From positions 1-64,000 of the forward strand of contig NZ_JHXD01000017.1 in NCBI RefSeq assembly GCF_000687715.1: a DNA stretch of 64,000 nt. Direction: 5' to 3'. This DNA comes from Xylanibacter ruminicola Ga6B6 (GTDB lineage: Bacteria > Bacteroidota > Bacteroidia > Bacteroidales > Bacteroidaceae). The notes below the pieces were generated by a model. It had not been told where the DNA came from. It did not search any database and was given only the letters and a program-made list of their open reading frames with translations. Below are positions 35,126-43,310 of the stretch, in pieces. Positions within the stretch are counted from its first letter, which is position 1; every line of letters begins with the position of its first letter. The position numbers were made by a program, and so were the translations under genes.

Positions 35126-36334
35126 TTATAGGAGAGATGAACAATTTTTATTCAAATCATGGTTTACCATTGCAGAGACGCACGAGTCTGACCATACGTT
35201 CTCGGCTGTCTCAACCATATCAATAATGGTATAGATAGGCAGAATAATACCCAAGACTGCAATTGGGGCACCTATTCCCGACATGAGCGATAGGGTAAGA
35301 AAATAGCACCCCATTGGCACTCCAGCATTACCAATGGCCGATACAACCGACACAAGTATCCAAAGCAGAATGGTACTCCATGTAAGTGGGATGCCACCAT
35401 TCTGCATCACAAATAGCGATGTTACAAGAATAAAGGCGGCACATCCATTCATGTTAATGGTAGTACATATAGGTAATACAAAGCGTGCAATCTTAGGACT
35501 GATACCCAAACGGTTCTCGGCAGTATCCATAGTAACAGGCAGGGTTGCAGCACTACTCTTGGTAAAGAGTGCCATCAGTACAGCTGGCATCATCTTACTG
35601 AGCACATGAATGGGGTTCAACCCGCGTGCCATCAGGAACAAGGGCAGCACCACAAAGAACTGAATAACATTGCCACCAAGCACTACCAGCACATACTTTC
35701 CAATAGAATCGGCTACAATACCTGCTGATACCTGAGCCGACAACTGGGCCGAGAAAGCAACAATGCCTAATGGCAAAGTCCAGATCAGTCCACGTATCAA
35801 CAAAAACAAAAGTTCCTGAAGCCCCTGCAAGCCTTTAATCAACACGGCCTTATTTTCTGACTCTGACAATTTCGATAGTCCAAAGCCTATGGCAAAGGCT
35901 AACAACAATAATGAAAGTACGTTTCCATCAAAGAATGGCTTTACGATATTGTTAGGGATGATGCTGATGATATGCTCGGTATAGGTTATCTGCGGACCGA
36001 TGTCTGATACCTTTGAGCTACTATTAACCACCTCGGCAGGCAGATTACCTGGAGCTATCAACAAATAGAGTACGGCTCCCACAGCAGCTGCAGCAATTGT
36101 GGTAAGTAACGTATAGGTGAGCGTATGACCGAAGATACGCTTTGACCCTTTTGAGCCAAAAGTGGCAAAAGTGGTGATGACTGCCAACACTATCGTAGGT
36201 ACAGCCAGCAATTGGAACAATCGGGTATAAACCGTTGCAACCAAGTTCATCACTACATCGAGCCAATTAAGCCCAAGTAAACCTAATAACGCACCAACAA
36301 CAAGTGCCCCTATCCAAATGAATGTTCTTTTCAT
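35126..36334 (-). CDS. Dicarboxylate/amino-acid:cation symporter (DAACS)
   Basis: The start at 36334 (MKRTFIWIGALVVGALLG) is preferred because the longer frame from 36373 would cross its own promoter. The protein (402 residues) has the DAACS/GltP signatures: TKSSAATLPVTMDTAENRLG (hairpin loop 1) and TTINMNGCAAF (in place of the common NMDGTA). It transports a C4-dicarboxylate, aspartate/glutamate or a small neutral amino acid with Na+ or H+. The substitution in the NMDGTA motif makes the substrate uncertain. It is convergent with the HMA gene. Confidence 0.85.
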   Translation of the reverse strand: MKRTFIWIGALVVGALLGLLGLNWLDVVMNLVATVYTRLFQLLAVPTIVLAVITTFATFGSKGSKRIFGHTLTYTLLTTIAAAAVGAVLYLLIAPGNLPAEVVNSSSKVSDIGPQITYTEHIISIIPNNIVKPFFDGNVLSLLLLAFAIGFGLSKLSESENKAVLIKGLQGLQELLFLLIRGLIWTLPLGIVAFSAQLSAQVSAGIVADSIGKYVLVVLGGNVIQFFVVLPLFLMARGLNPIHVLSKMMPAVLMALFTKSSAATLPVTMDTAENRLGISPKIARFVLPICTTINMNGCAAFILVTSLFVMQNGGIPLTWSTILLWILVSVVSAIGNAGVPMGCYFLTLSLMSGIGAPIAVLGIILPIYTIIDMVETAENVWSDSCVSAMVNHDLNKNCSSLL

Positions 36335-36342
36335 ATCGAGTG

Positions 36343-36375
36343 CAAAGATACAATAATTAAAATAATTAACCAAAT
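36343..36375 (-). promoter_or_regulatory. Promoter of the symporter gene
   Basis: TTTG (36375-36372), 21 bases, then TATCTTTG (36350-36343). Only 8 bases separate the -7 box from the ATG at 36334, so the mRNA should be nearly leaderless. Confidence 0.7.
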
Positions 36376-36421
36376 ATCATCCCTAATTATCGGCGTTAAC
36401 ACACTGATTTTTCATTATAAA

Positions 36422-36453
36422 TTTGGATAATTACGCACTTTATCGTACCTTTG
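36422..36453 (+). promoter_or_regulatory. Promoter of tcdA
   Basis: TTTG (36422-36425), 20 bases, TACCTTTG (36446-36453), 17 bases before the ATG at 36471: a full consensus promoter. Confidence 0.8.
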
Positions 36454-36470
36454 CAGCCAAATTAAAAAAG

Positions 36471-37280
36471 ATGGCAATACAAGATGCAATATTCAGACGC
36501 TCCGAACTGCTTTTAGGCAATGAATCTATGGAGCGCATCGCCCAGAAAAGGGTGATTATCTTTGGCGTGGGAGGTGTAGGTTCATGGTGCGCAGAGAGTC
36601 TGGTACGTAGTGGTATCAGGCATTTGACGATTGTGGACAGCGACCGCGTTTGTATCACCAACATCAACCGCCAGCTAATGGCCACTACTAAAACCGTCGG
36701 ACAGGTAAAGGTAGATGCGCTGAAAGAGCGTTTGTTAACAATCAACCCTACTGTAGAGATTAATGCCCTACAAAAGATTTTCACGGCAGAGAATGCTGAT
36801 GAGTTTGCACTTGATACTTACGATTACATCATAGATGCTATCGACTCGCTGAAAGATAAGGCCGCGCTTATTCTCCTGGCTTGCCGTACTAATGCCAAAC
36901 TGTTCTCATCTATGGGAGCAGCCTTAAAGCTAGATCCTACCCGTATCAAAGTTACAGAGTTCTGGAAGGTACAGGGCGATCCACTGGCACGTGCACTTAG
37001 AAAGAAATTCAAGTCGCAGAAGCAATTCCCTAAGCGAAAGTTCCAATGCGTTTATAGCGACGAGCTGCTGGAGAACAAAGGTCACAATGCCACCTGTGGC
37101 ACAGAACAATGCATGTGCCCCAAAGCCCAGAATGGTCCAGGCGACAAGAGTCTGTTGAACCACGAATGGTGCTCTTCTAAAGCCCAGATCAACGGTACAC
37201 TCGCTCATATCACCGCTATCTTTGGTTTTATGTTGGCAGGTCTGGTGATAGAAGATATAGAATATTATTCTACGAAATAG
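36471..37280 (+). CDS. tcdA: tRNA threonylcarbamoyladenosine dehydratase
   Basis: The enzyme (269 residues) is an E1-like ATP-dependent dehydratase that makes cyclic t6A in tRNA. The Rossmann ATP loop is GVGGVGSWCAESLVRSG, followed by IVDSDRVCITNINRQL with the conserved arginine. Conserved FSSMGAALKLDP and C-terminal cysteines (TCGTEQCMCPKAQ) are present. The start at 36471 follows the promoter; the in-frame ATG at 36423 lies within it. Confidence 0.92.
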   Translation: MAIQDAIFRRSELLLGNESMERIAQKRVIIFGVGGVGSWCAESLVRSGIRHLTIVDSDRVCITNINRQLMATTKTVGQVKVDALKERLLTINPTVEINALQKIFTAENADEFALDTYDYIIDAIDSLKDKAALILLACRTNAKLFSSMGAALKLDPTRIKVTEFWKVQGDPLARALRKKFKSQKQFPKRKFQCVYSDELLENKGHNATCGTEQCMCPKAQNGPGDKSLLNHEWCSSKAQINGTLAHITAIFGFMLAGLVIEDIEYYSTK

Positions 37281-37343
37281 GCAAACAGGCTTCGAATCTA
37301 GCAAAAAACATCAATTAACGCTACGTTTATAGATATATTATCT

Positions 37344-37390
37344 AAATATCACCAGATATTTGGAGGTTATATCTATTCTTCGTATCTTTG
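37344..37390 (+). promoter_or_regulatory. Promoter with dyad operator for the LuxR-type regulator
   Basis: TTTG (37359-37362), 20 bases, then TATCTTTG (37383-37390). A perfect dyad AAATATC-ACCA-GATATTT (37344-37361) overlaps the -33 box, a usual place for a repressor or autoregulator. Confidence 0.65.
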
Positions 37391-37410
37391 CACCCAAAAT
37401 CAGAACAGAT

Positions 37411-38052
37411 ATGGCAAAGTATATAATAGCAGATAATCAGGAGATAACAAGGTTCGCCATCGACAGTTTGTTACGCCAGAACGACGAGAACCAGATATAC
37501 CGTGCATCAGACAAAACAAGTTTGGTTGCTCAGTTAAAGGAGCACGAGCATGCTGTGGTTATACTCGACTATACCCTGTTTGATTTTGCCGACGAGGACC
37601 AATTGCTGATAGTAAGCGAACGCTTTGCCTTATCGCAATGGTTACTTATCAGCGATGAGCTGACGCCTCAATTCCTGCGCCGTGTTATCTACTCATCGCA
37701 TCAGTTCAGTATTGTATTTAAGGACGGTCCGATGAAGGATTTGCGCGATGCCCTGCACGCTGTAAGTCATCATCAGCGTTTTATCAGTCAGCGTGCGCTC
37801 GAAGTGATTATCTCACAGCAAAGCGACGAGGAGAAGCCTGACATTCTGACCGCCACCGAATCCGAAATCGTAAAAGCCATCGCCCAAGGTAAAACCACCA
37901 AGGAGATTGCCGAAGAGCGTTTTTCGAGTATCCACACCATCACCACCCACCGCAAGAACATCTTCCGCAAATTAGGCATCAACACGGCACACGAACTCAT
38001 CAAATATGCCATCCGTGCCGGCTTGATTGATCCTTCGGAGTTCTATATCTAA
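37411..38052 (+). CDS. Response-regulator-like LuxR-family transcription factor
   Basis: The start at 37411 follows the promoter by 20 bases. The protein (213 residues) has an N-terminal receiver-like domain with VVILDYTLFD, whose aspartate fits the phosphorylation site, though the usual acidic pocket near the N-terminus is reduced (ADNQEI). The C-terminal LuxR-type helix-turn-helix (about 145-210) has LTATESEIVKAIAQGKTTKEIAE and SIHTITTHRKNIFRKLGI. No kinase is adjacent. Targets are unknown. Confidence 0.85.
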   Translation: MAKYIIADNQEITRFAIDSLLRQNDENQIYRASDKTSLVAQLKEHEHAVVILDYTLFDFADEDQLLIVSERFALSQWLLISDELTPQFLRRVIYSSHQFSIVFKDGPMKDLRDALHAVSHHQRFISQRALEVIISQQSDEEKPDILTATESEIVKAIAQGKTTKEIAEERFSSIHTITTHRKNIFRKLGINTAHELIKYAIRAGLIDPSEFYI

Positions 38053-38118
38053 CCCTCAAGTTAGTTGATTAATTTGGTGCGTTCGTTGAATAAATTAGCG
38101 TGATAGGTTTTATCATGC

Positions 38119-38126
38119 TACCTTTG
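38119..38126 (+). promoter_or_regulatory. -7 box of the beta-helical lipoprotein gene
   Basis: TACCTTTG then CA lies 31 bases before the start codon. A short dyad TGATA-N5-TATCA (38101-38115) lies just upstream. No TTTG is at the usual -33 position. Confidence 0.6.
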
Positions 38127-38157
38127 CAGCACAAATGATTCACTAAAACGCATTAAC

Positions 38158-39924
38158 ATGAAAAAAACAATGACCAGGATGATGCTAATTGCATCAGTAG
38201 CATTGATGGTATGCTGCTCGGCAGAAGATCCGTTCGGCGATTACACTAACAATTGGGGAGATAACTGGGGCAACGACACGCCCAGCGAGAATGGCAGCGG
38301 CAGTTCGACCACCACAGGCGATCTAACCACATTTACAGTAAACATTGATCAGACATCGGCCGAACCTACTGATGCGGCTACAGAGTATTTTCCTGACGAT
38401 GAAGATGCCCTAGAAAACAGCACTTTTACCACCGAGGTAGCCATCAACATGGCAAACCCTACAGCTAAAACCGAGAACGGTGTAGAGATAACCGTGAACG
38501 GCGGACACATCACTGCCAATCACGGCTCTACCAAAAATATCTGCTACGTACTGAGCGGCACCACCAGCAATGGTTCGTTTACCGTAGTAGGCGACAAGAA
38601 ATACGAAATAAAGCTGAATGGTGTAAATATCACTAATCCCGACTCGGCAGCCCTGAACCTGCTGAGCGGCAAACGTGCCTATATTGTATTAGTCGACGGC
38701 ACCAGCAATACACTGACCGATGGTACGAGTGGCAATCAGAAGGGAGCACTCTACTGCAAGGGGAAACTACTGTTTAACGGCAGTGGACAGCTGAGTGTTG
38801 TCGGCAATACTAACAATGCCATCCACTCGGCCGACTACATTGTGTTTCGCAAAGGCAACAACATCTACGCCAAATCAACCGTCAACCACGGCATCAAAGC
38901 CAACGACGGTGTGTTTATCAACGGCGGTATCATCAACGTGGAGGTAACAGCGGCAGCAGCCAAAGGTATTAACTGCGAGAGTAATATTATGGTAAACGGT
39001 GGTCGCACCACCGTAATTACCACTGGCGACGGTACCTACGACAGCACCGACAAAGAAGCCAAGGGTGCAGCCGGCATCAAGGCCGACTCTACCTTTACCA
39101 TCAATGCCGGCGAGTTGTGGCTCAAGAGCACCGGTTCGGGCGGCAAAGGTATCAACGTAGATATGGATGCCAACTTTAATGGCGGTAGCGTGTATGTAGT
39201 AACCGAGGGCGGACAGTTCAAGAGCAATAACGACACTTCGTCGCCAAAGGGTATCAAGGCCGATGGTAATATCAGCATCAGCGGCGGCACCATTTTGGTA
39301 CGTACCACCGGCTATAACGGCGAGGGCATTGAGACCAAGAGCCAGCTGAACATCAGTGGTGGCGAAGTGGCCTGCTATGCCTACGACGACGCCATCAACT
39401 CGAAGGGCGACATGACCATCACTGGCGGCTATGTGTATGCACAGGGCAAGAACAACGACGGACTGGATGCCAATGGCAACATCTACCTGAAAGGCGGACT
39501 GGTGTATGCCATCTGTTCGGGCTCACCCGAGGTGGCCATCGACGCCAACACCGAAGGCGGCAAGAAACTCTACCTTACCGGGGGTACCATCGTGGCCGTA
39601 GGCGGACTGGAGAGCGGCAGCAGTCTCACACAGTCGTGCTACCAGTCGTCGTCATGGAGCAAGAACACCTGGTACACCATGACCGTTGGCGAGAACACCT
39701 TCTCGTTCCGCACCCCATCCAGTGGCGGTTCCGGGCTTGTAGTATCAGCAGCCACTACCCCCACCCTGCAGTCGGGTACATCGGTTAGCGGCGGTAGCAG
39801 TTTCTTTGGCGGCTTAGGCATTGCAGGCGGTACCATATCGGGTGGAAGCAGCGTTTCGCTCTCAAGCTATACCGGCGGTAGCAGCATGGGCGGAGGCGGC
39901 GGTTGGCCTGGCGGTTGGCACTGA
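38158..39924 (+). CDS. Beta-helical carbohydrate-binding lipoprotein (Cthe_2159-like)
   Basis: The protein (588 residues) has a lipoprotein-type signal (MLIASVALMVCCSAEDP) and an acidic linker. A long right-handed beta-helix follows, built from repeated NGG/SGG/TGG turns (VNGGHITANH, INGGIINVEV, ISGGTILVRT, ITGGYVYAQG). This matches the Cthe_2159 carbohydrate-binding family. The C-terminal 60 residues are rich in glycine and serine (GGSSMGGGGGWPGGWH). It is probably an outer-membrane or surface protein that binds acidic polysaccharide. It precedes a LytS/LytTR sensor pair with a 45-base gap and may belong to the same transcript. Confidence 0.8.
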   Translation: MKKTMTRMMLIASVALMVCCSAEDPFGDYTNNWGDNWGNDTPSENGSGSSTTTGDLTTFTVNIDQTSAEPTDAATEYFPDDEDALENSTFTTEVAINMANPTAKTENGVEITVNGGHITANHGSTKNICYVLSGTTSNGSFTVVGDKKYEIKLNGVNITNPDSAALNLLSGKRAYIVLVDGTSNTLTDGTSGNQKGALYCKGKLLFNGSGQLSVVGNTNNAIHSADYIVFRKGNNIYAKSTVNHGIKANDGVFINGGIINVEVTAAAAKGINCESNIMVNGGRTTVITTGDGTYDSTDKEAKGAAGIKADSTFTINAGELWLKSTGSGGKGINVDMDANFNGGSVYVVTEGGQFKSNNDTSSPKGIKADGNISISGGTILVRTTGYNGEGIETKSQLNISGGEVACYAYDDAINSKGDMTITGGYVYAQGKNNDGLDANGNIYLKGGLVYAICSGSPEVAIDANTEGGKKLYLTGGTIVAVGGLESGSSLTQSCYQSSSWSKNTWYTMTVGENTFSFRTPSSGGSGLVVSAATTPTLQSGTSVSGGSSFFGGLGIAGGTISGGSSVSLSSYTGGSSMGGGGGWPGGWH

Positions 39925-39969
39925 CACAATAAATCGCAATTTTTCACGTTATTAATAGTAGTAATTGGA

Positions 39970-41172
39970 ATGTATTGGATGAAAAATCAGTCGAGACAAG
40001 AAAACCTGATATACTTAGTAGTGTGGAGTTTGCTCTTTGCAACTCCGCTACTAAGTCTGTATCTACGTACCATGAGCGATGATAACCTCAGCTTTCAATG
40101 GGGTGAAGTATTCTTTATCTGGGGCAAGTTCGGCATATTTTTATTGCTGTTCCTGTTTCACAACTTCCTGCTGGCACCATTGCTTATCCATCAGCATAAG
40201 CGCGCCTTGTACATATCGGCCATCGCTATTGTCATCACTGGATTTGTGTTCGTACAGATGAAAACGCATCCACAACCATTCCCCGGTATTGAAAAGCGTG
40301 AATTCTTCAGAGGTCCCCGACCCGATCATGACGACAGGAGATTTGAAGACAGGAGATTTGAAGACAGGAAGTTTGAAGACAGAAAGTTTGATGACAGACG
40401 AATGCCACCCGAATTTAAAGGCGGCAAGCCTGTCCCCCCATTCATACGCAAGGACAGATTAGGCGATAGTCTGCACGATATCATAGCCACCGTAGTGCTT
40501 TTGCTGATGTTTGGAGCCAATCTGGGCGCCAAACTCTACTTCCGCACACGGAACGACCAACGCAAGCTGCAAGAGTTAGAAAAGCAGAATCTTGAGCAGC
40601 AGCTGGAATATCTGAAATATCAGATAAACCCACACTTCTTTATGAACACGCTCAACAATATCCATGCCCTGGTAGATATCGATCCTGCCAAGGCACAGGA
40701 CACCATCCTGGAACTGTCGAAGATGATGCGCTTTGTGCTTTACGAAGGCGATAAGAGCGGTGTGCCTTTGAATCGCGAACTAGAGTTTATACGTACTTAC
40801 ATCACACTGATGCAGCTACGTTATACCGATAAGGTGAAGATTAATCTCGACCTGCCTACCCAGATGCCCGATAAAACCATACCACCACTTATGTTGGTAT
40901 CGTTTATTGAGAATGCCTTTAAGCATGGCGTGAGTTATCAGCACGAATCGTTTATCGATATTAAGGTAGAACTTATCGAGCCACTGCCTCAGGTAACCCA
41001 CCTGCACTTTACCTGTAAGAACTCCAAGGCCGAACGTCCCAATGAAATGAAAGGTGGTGTAGGTTTAGTGAACGTGAAGAAGCGCCTCGACTTGCTCTAC
41101 GACAAGAACTACACATTGACGATCAAGGACGATGCAGATATCTATTTTGTAGAACTAATTTTACCACTATGA
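39970..41172 (+). CDS. LytS-type sensor histidine kinase with charged repeat loop
   Basis: The protein (400 residues) has four predicted membrane helices (about 13-33, 48-70, 80-97 and 168-190) and then a His_kinase domain. INPHFFMNTLNNIHAL carries the phospho-accepting histidine, and an ATPase part follows with LVSFIENAFKHGV and GGVGLVNVKKRLDLLY. The loop between helices 3 and 4 carries tandem RRFED/RKFED units. The gene overlaps the response regulator gene by 4 bases (ATGA), so the two form one pair. Confidence 0.9.
   Translation: MYWMKNQSRQENLIYLVVWSLLFATPLLSLYLRTMSDDNLSFQWGEVFFIWGKFGIFLLLFLFHNFLLAPLLIHQHKRALYISAIAIVITGFVFVQMKTHPQPFPGIEKREFFRGPRPDHDDRRFEDRRFEDRKFEDRKFDDRRMPPEFKGGKPVPPFIRKDRLGDSLHDIIATVVLLLMFGANLGAKLYFRTRNDQRKLQELEKQNLEQQLEYLKYQINPHFFMNTLNNIHALVDIDPAKAQDTILELSKMMRFVLYEGDKSGVPLNRELEFIRTYITLMQLRYTDKVKINLDLPTQMPDKTIPPLMLVSFIENAFKHGVSYQHESFIDIKVELIEPLPQVTHLHFTCKNSKAERPNEMKGGVGLVNVKKRLDLLYDKNYTLTIKDDADIYFVELILPL
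40333..40401 (+). repeat. In-frame 15-bp tandem repeat
   Basis: Units GACAGGAGATTTGAA at 40333 and 40348 are identical. The units at 40363 and 40378 differ by one or two transitions, and a partial fifth follows. Each unit encodes DR[RK]FE or a close variant in the loop before the last membrane helix of the kinase. Slippage would change the number of RFED units without a frameshift. Confidence 0.9.
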
Positions 41173-41888
41173 TACGTTGTTTAGCTATCGACGATGAGCC
41201 TTTGGCTCTGGGGCAACTGGTTTCCTATATTAATAAGGTGCCATTTCTGCAACTGGCAGCTCAGTGTCAGAGTGCCTTAGAAGCCCGCAAGTTTTTAGAG
41301 AACGATACAGTTGATGCCATCTTCTGCGATATCAACATGCCCGACCTGAACGGTATGGATTTTGTGAAGTCGCTAGCGGTACCACCACTGATTGTATTCA
41401 CCACAGCCTACTCAGAATATGCAGTAGAAGGGTTTAAGGTGAATGCCGTAGATTACCTGCTGAAGCCTTTCGGTCTGCAGGATCTGCAACGTGCTGCCAA
41501 TCGCATTAAGGACCGACTAACCGAATCGGTAGCCGCAGCCAGGCCTGCTACCGATAGCGACGACTCGCTCTTCCTGAAGACCGACTACCGCATTGTAAAG
41601 GTGAGCATACCCGATATCAGGTATGTAGAGGCCATGAGCGAATACCTGAAAGTGTGGATAGAGGGCGAGGCGAAACCCATCATCACACTCCTATCCATGA
41701 AGAAGATGCAAGAACATCTGCCCAACAACTTTATGCGTATTCACCGCTCTTATATCATCAACCTGAACAAGATTCAGGAGGTAAATAAGAACCGCGTGAT
41801 TATGGATAGCGATACCTATTTACCAATAGGCGATTTGTATAAAGATGCATTTCAAGCCTATCTAGATACCAAGTTTTTAGGAAAATAA
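41169..41888 (+). CDS. LytTR-family response regulator
   Basis: The protein (239 residues) has a receiver domain (acidic pair in IDDEP, phospho-acceptor in FCDINMPDLNG, and K in LLKPFG) and a C-terminal LytTR DNA-binding domain (about 135-235; RIVKVSIPDIRYVEAMSEYLKVW, MRIHRSYIINLNKI). It is the partner of the preceding kinase. A hairpin terminator follows at 41891. Confidence 0.93.
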   Translation: MIRCLAIDDEPLALGQLVSYINKVPFLQLAAQCQSALEARKFLENDTVDAIFCDINMPDLNGMDFVKSLAVPPLIVFTTAYSEYAVEGFKVNAVDYLLKPFGLQDLQRAANRIKDRLTESVAAARPATDSDDSLFLKTDYRIVKVSIPDIRYVEAMSEYLKVWIEGEAKPIITLLSMKKMQEHLPNNFMRIHRSYIINLNKIQEVNKNRVIMDSDTYLPIGDLYKDAFQAYLDTKFLGK

Positions 41889-41890
41889 AG

Positions 41891-41920
41891 GTGGCCGCAC
41901 ACGCGGTCACTTTCTTTTTT
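41891..41920 (+). terminator. Rho-independent terminator after the LytTR gene
   Basis: GTGGCCGC (41891-41898) pairs with GCGGTCAC (41903-41910) with one G-U pair around an ACAC loop. TTTCTTTTTT follows. Confidence 0.85.
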
Positions 41921-41930
41921 CACACTTTTT

Positions 41931-41966
41931 AGGTATTGTAACATTGCCTTAATCGCCGTACCTTTG
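41931..41966 (+). promoter_or_regulatory. Promoter of the porin-imelysin operon, extended -33 motif
   Basis: AGGTATTG with TTG at 41936-41938, exactly 20 bases, then TACCTTTG (41959-41966). The region TTTTTAGGTATTG recurs, nearly unchanged, before the -7 boxes at 47731 and 55091. Confidence 0.75.
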
Positions 41967-41999
41967 CACCCGGATTTGTTTAAGAGACTAAATTCGGTT

Positions 42000-43280
42000 A
42001 TGAAAAGGTTTATATATACATTAATGATGATGGCGATCTGCTTAACAGGCAGCGCACAGAAGAACAATGCAGATAGCACCAAAACCTCACGTTTGAGCGT
42101 TGGTGGCTATGGCGAAGCAAACTTTACACGAAATTATTACAGCGACCACGTGAGTCGCTACAGTCAACCCGAGGAACATAAGAATGATCCTAGTCACGGA
42201 CGTCTCGACATTCCCCATGCAGTGATTTATCTGGGTTACGACTTTGGCAAAGGCTGGAGTTTTGGTACCGAGATAGAGTTTGAGCATGGCGGCGCAGGTA
42301 TTGCCTATGAGAAAGAAGACGAAGAAGGCGGTGAATGGGAGCAGGAAACCGAGAAAGGCGGCGAGGTAGAGCTGGAGCAGTTCTGGCTGCAGAAGTCGTT
42401 TGCCCCTTGGGCTAACATCCGTGCCGGACATATCGTAGTGCCTGTTGGTTTGAACAATGCACACCACGAGCCACTGAGCTACTTCACCGTATATCGCCCT
42501 GAAGGCGAGAACACCATCATGCCCAGCACCTGGCACCAGACAGGCATATCGTTCTGGGGTCGTGCAGGCAAGTTCCGCTACGAGGCTCAGTTCTTAGGCG
42601 GCTTGAATGCCGACCAGTTCACCAACGTGGGTTGGATTCACAAAGGTCACAAGTCACCCATGGAGTTCGATGTAGCCAACAAATATGCAGCTGCCCTGCG
42701 CATCGACAACTATTCTATTCCTGGTTTGCGTATCGGTTTGAGCGGTTATTACGGTCACAGCATCGGCAACACCTATCCTAACGATGCCAATGGTACAGGT
42801 GCCACTTATCAGGGTAAGGTTGCCATTGGTGCCATCGACTTTACCTACAACGCCCACAACTGGATTGTTCGCGGACAGGCCGACTACGGTTACTTAGGCG
42901 ACGCTGAAGAGCTGAAGTACATGTACAACCGTTTGAACTCTAAGTCGCCTTACAAGCACTCTGCCTTTGTAAGCGGCAATGCCTATGCAGTAGGTATCGA
43001 GGCTGGTTACAACATATTCTCGCAGATTCAGTGCATGCGCCAGCAGGGTGAGCGCCTTTATCTGTTCGGACGTTATGAGGCTTACAACCCTTATGCCAGC
43101 GACACCAAGGGCATCAGCTACGACTACACAGCCGTTAAGCGTATGGCCGTAGGTTTGAACTACCACCCCATCCGCCAGATTGTAATCAAGGCCGAGTACT
43201 CTCAGCGCTTCTTAAAGAGCAAATACAACAACGAGCCATCGGTTAACATCGGTGTGGCTTACGAAGGATTCTTCCTCTAA
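42000..43280 (+). CDS. Outer-membrane porin of the iron-type locus
   Basis: The start at 42000 gives a signal peptide (MKRFIYTLMMMAICLTGSAQ). The protein (426 residues) has the pattern of a 16-strand-type porin related to phosphate-selective or general porins: SVGGYGEANF, IYLGYDFGKGW, and a C-terminal strand ending VNIGVAYEGFFL. An acidic loop (YEKEDEEGGEWEQETEKGGE) may bind cations. It lies 30 bases before an imelysin gene and shares its operon, which suggests a role in metal-ion entry. Confidence 0.75.
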   Translation: MKRFIYTLMMMAICLTGSAQKNNADSTKTSRLSVGGYGEANFTRNYYSDHVSRYSQPEEHKNDPSHGRLDIPHAVIYLGYDFGKGWSFGTEIEFEHGGAGIAYEKEDEEGGEWEQETEKGGEVELEQFWLQKSFAPWANIRAGHIVVPVGLNNAHHEPLSYFTVYRPEGENTIMPSTWHQTGISFWGRAGKFRYEAQFLGGLNADQFTNVGWIHKGHKSPMEFDVANKYAAALRIDNYSIPGLRIGLSGYYGHSIGNTYPNDANGTGATYQGKVAIGAIDFTYNAHNWIVRGQADYGYLGDAEELKYMYNRLNSKSPYKHSAFVSGNAYAVGIEAGYNIFSQIQCMRQQGERLYLFGRYEAYNPYASDTKGISYDYTAVKRMAVGLNYHPIRQIVIKAEYSQRFLKSKYNNEPSVNIGVAYEGFFL

Positions 43281-43310
43281 AATCGAAATTTCCACATAAT
43301 TATTATAGCA

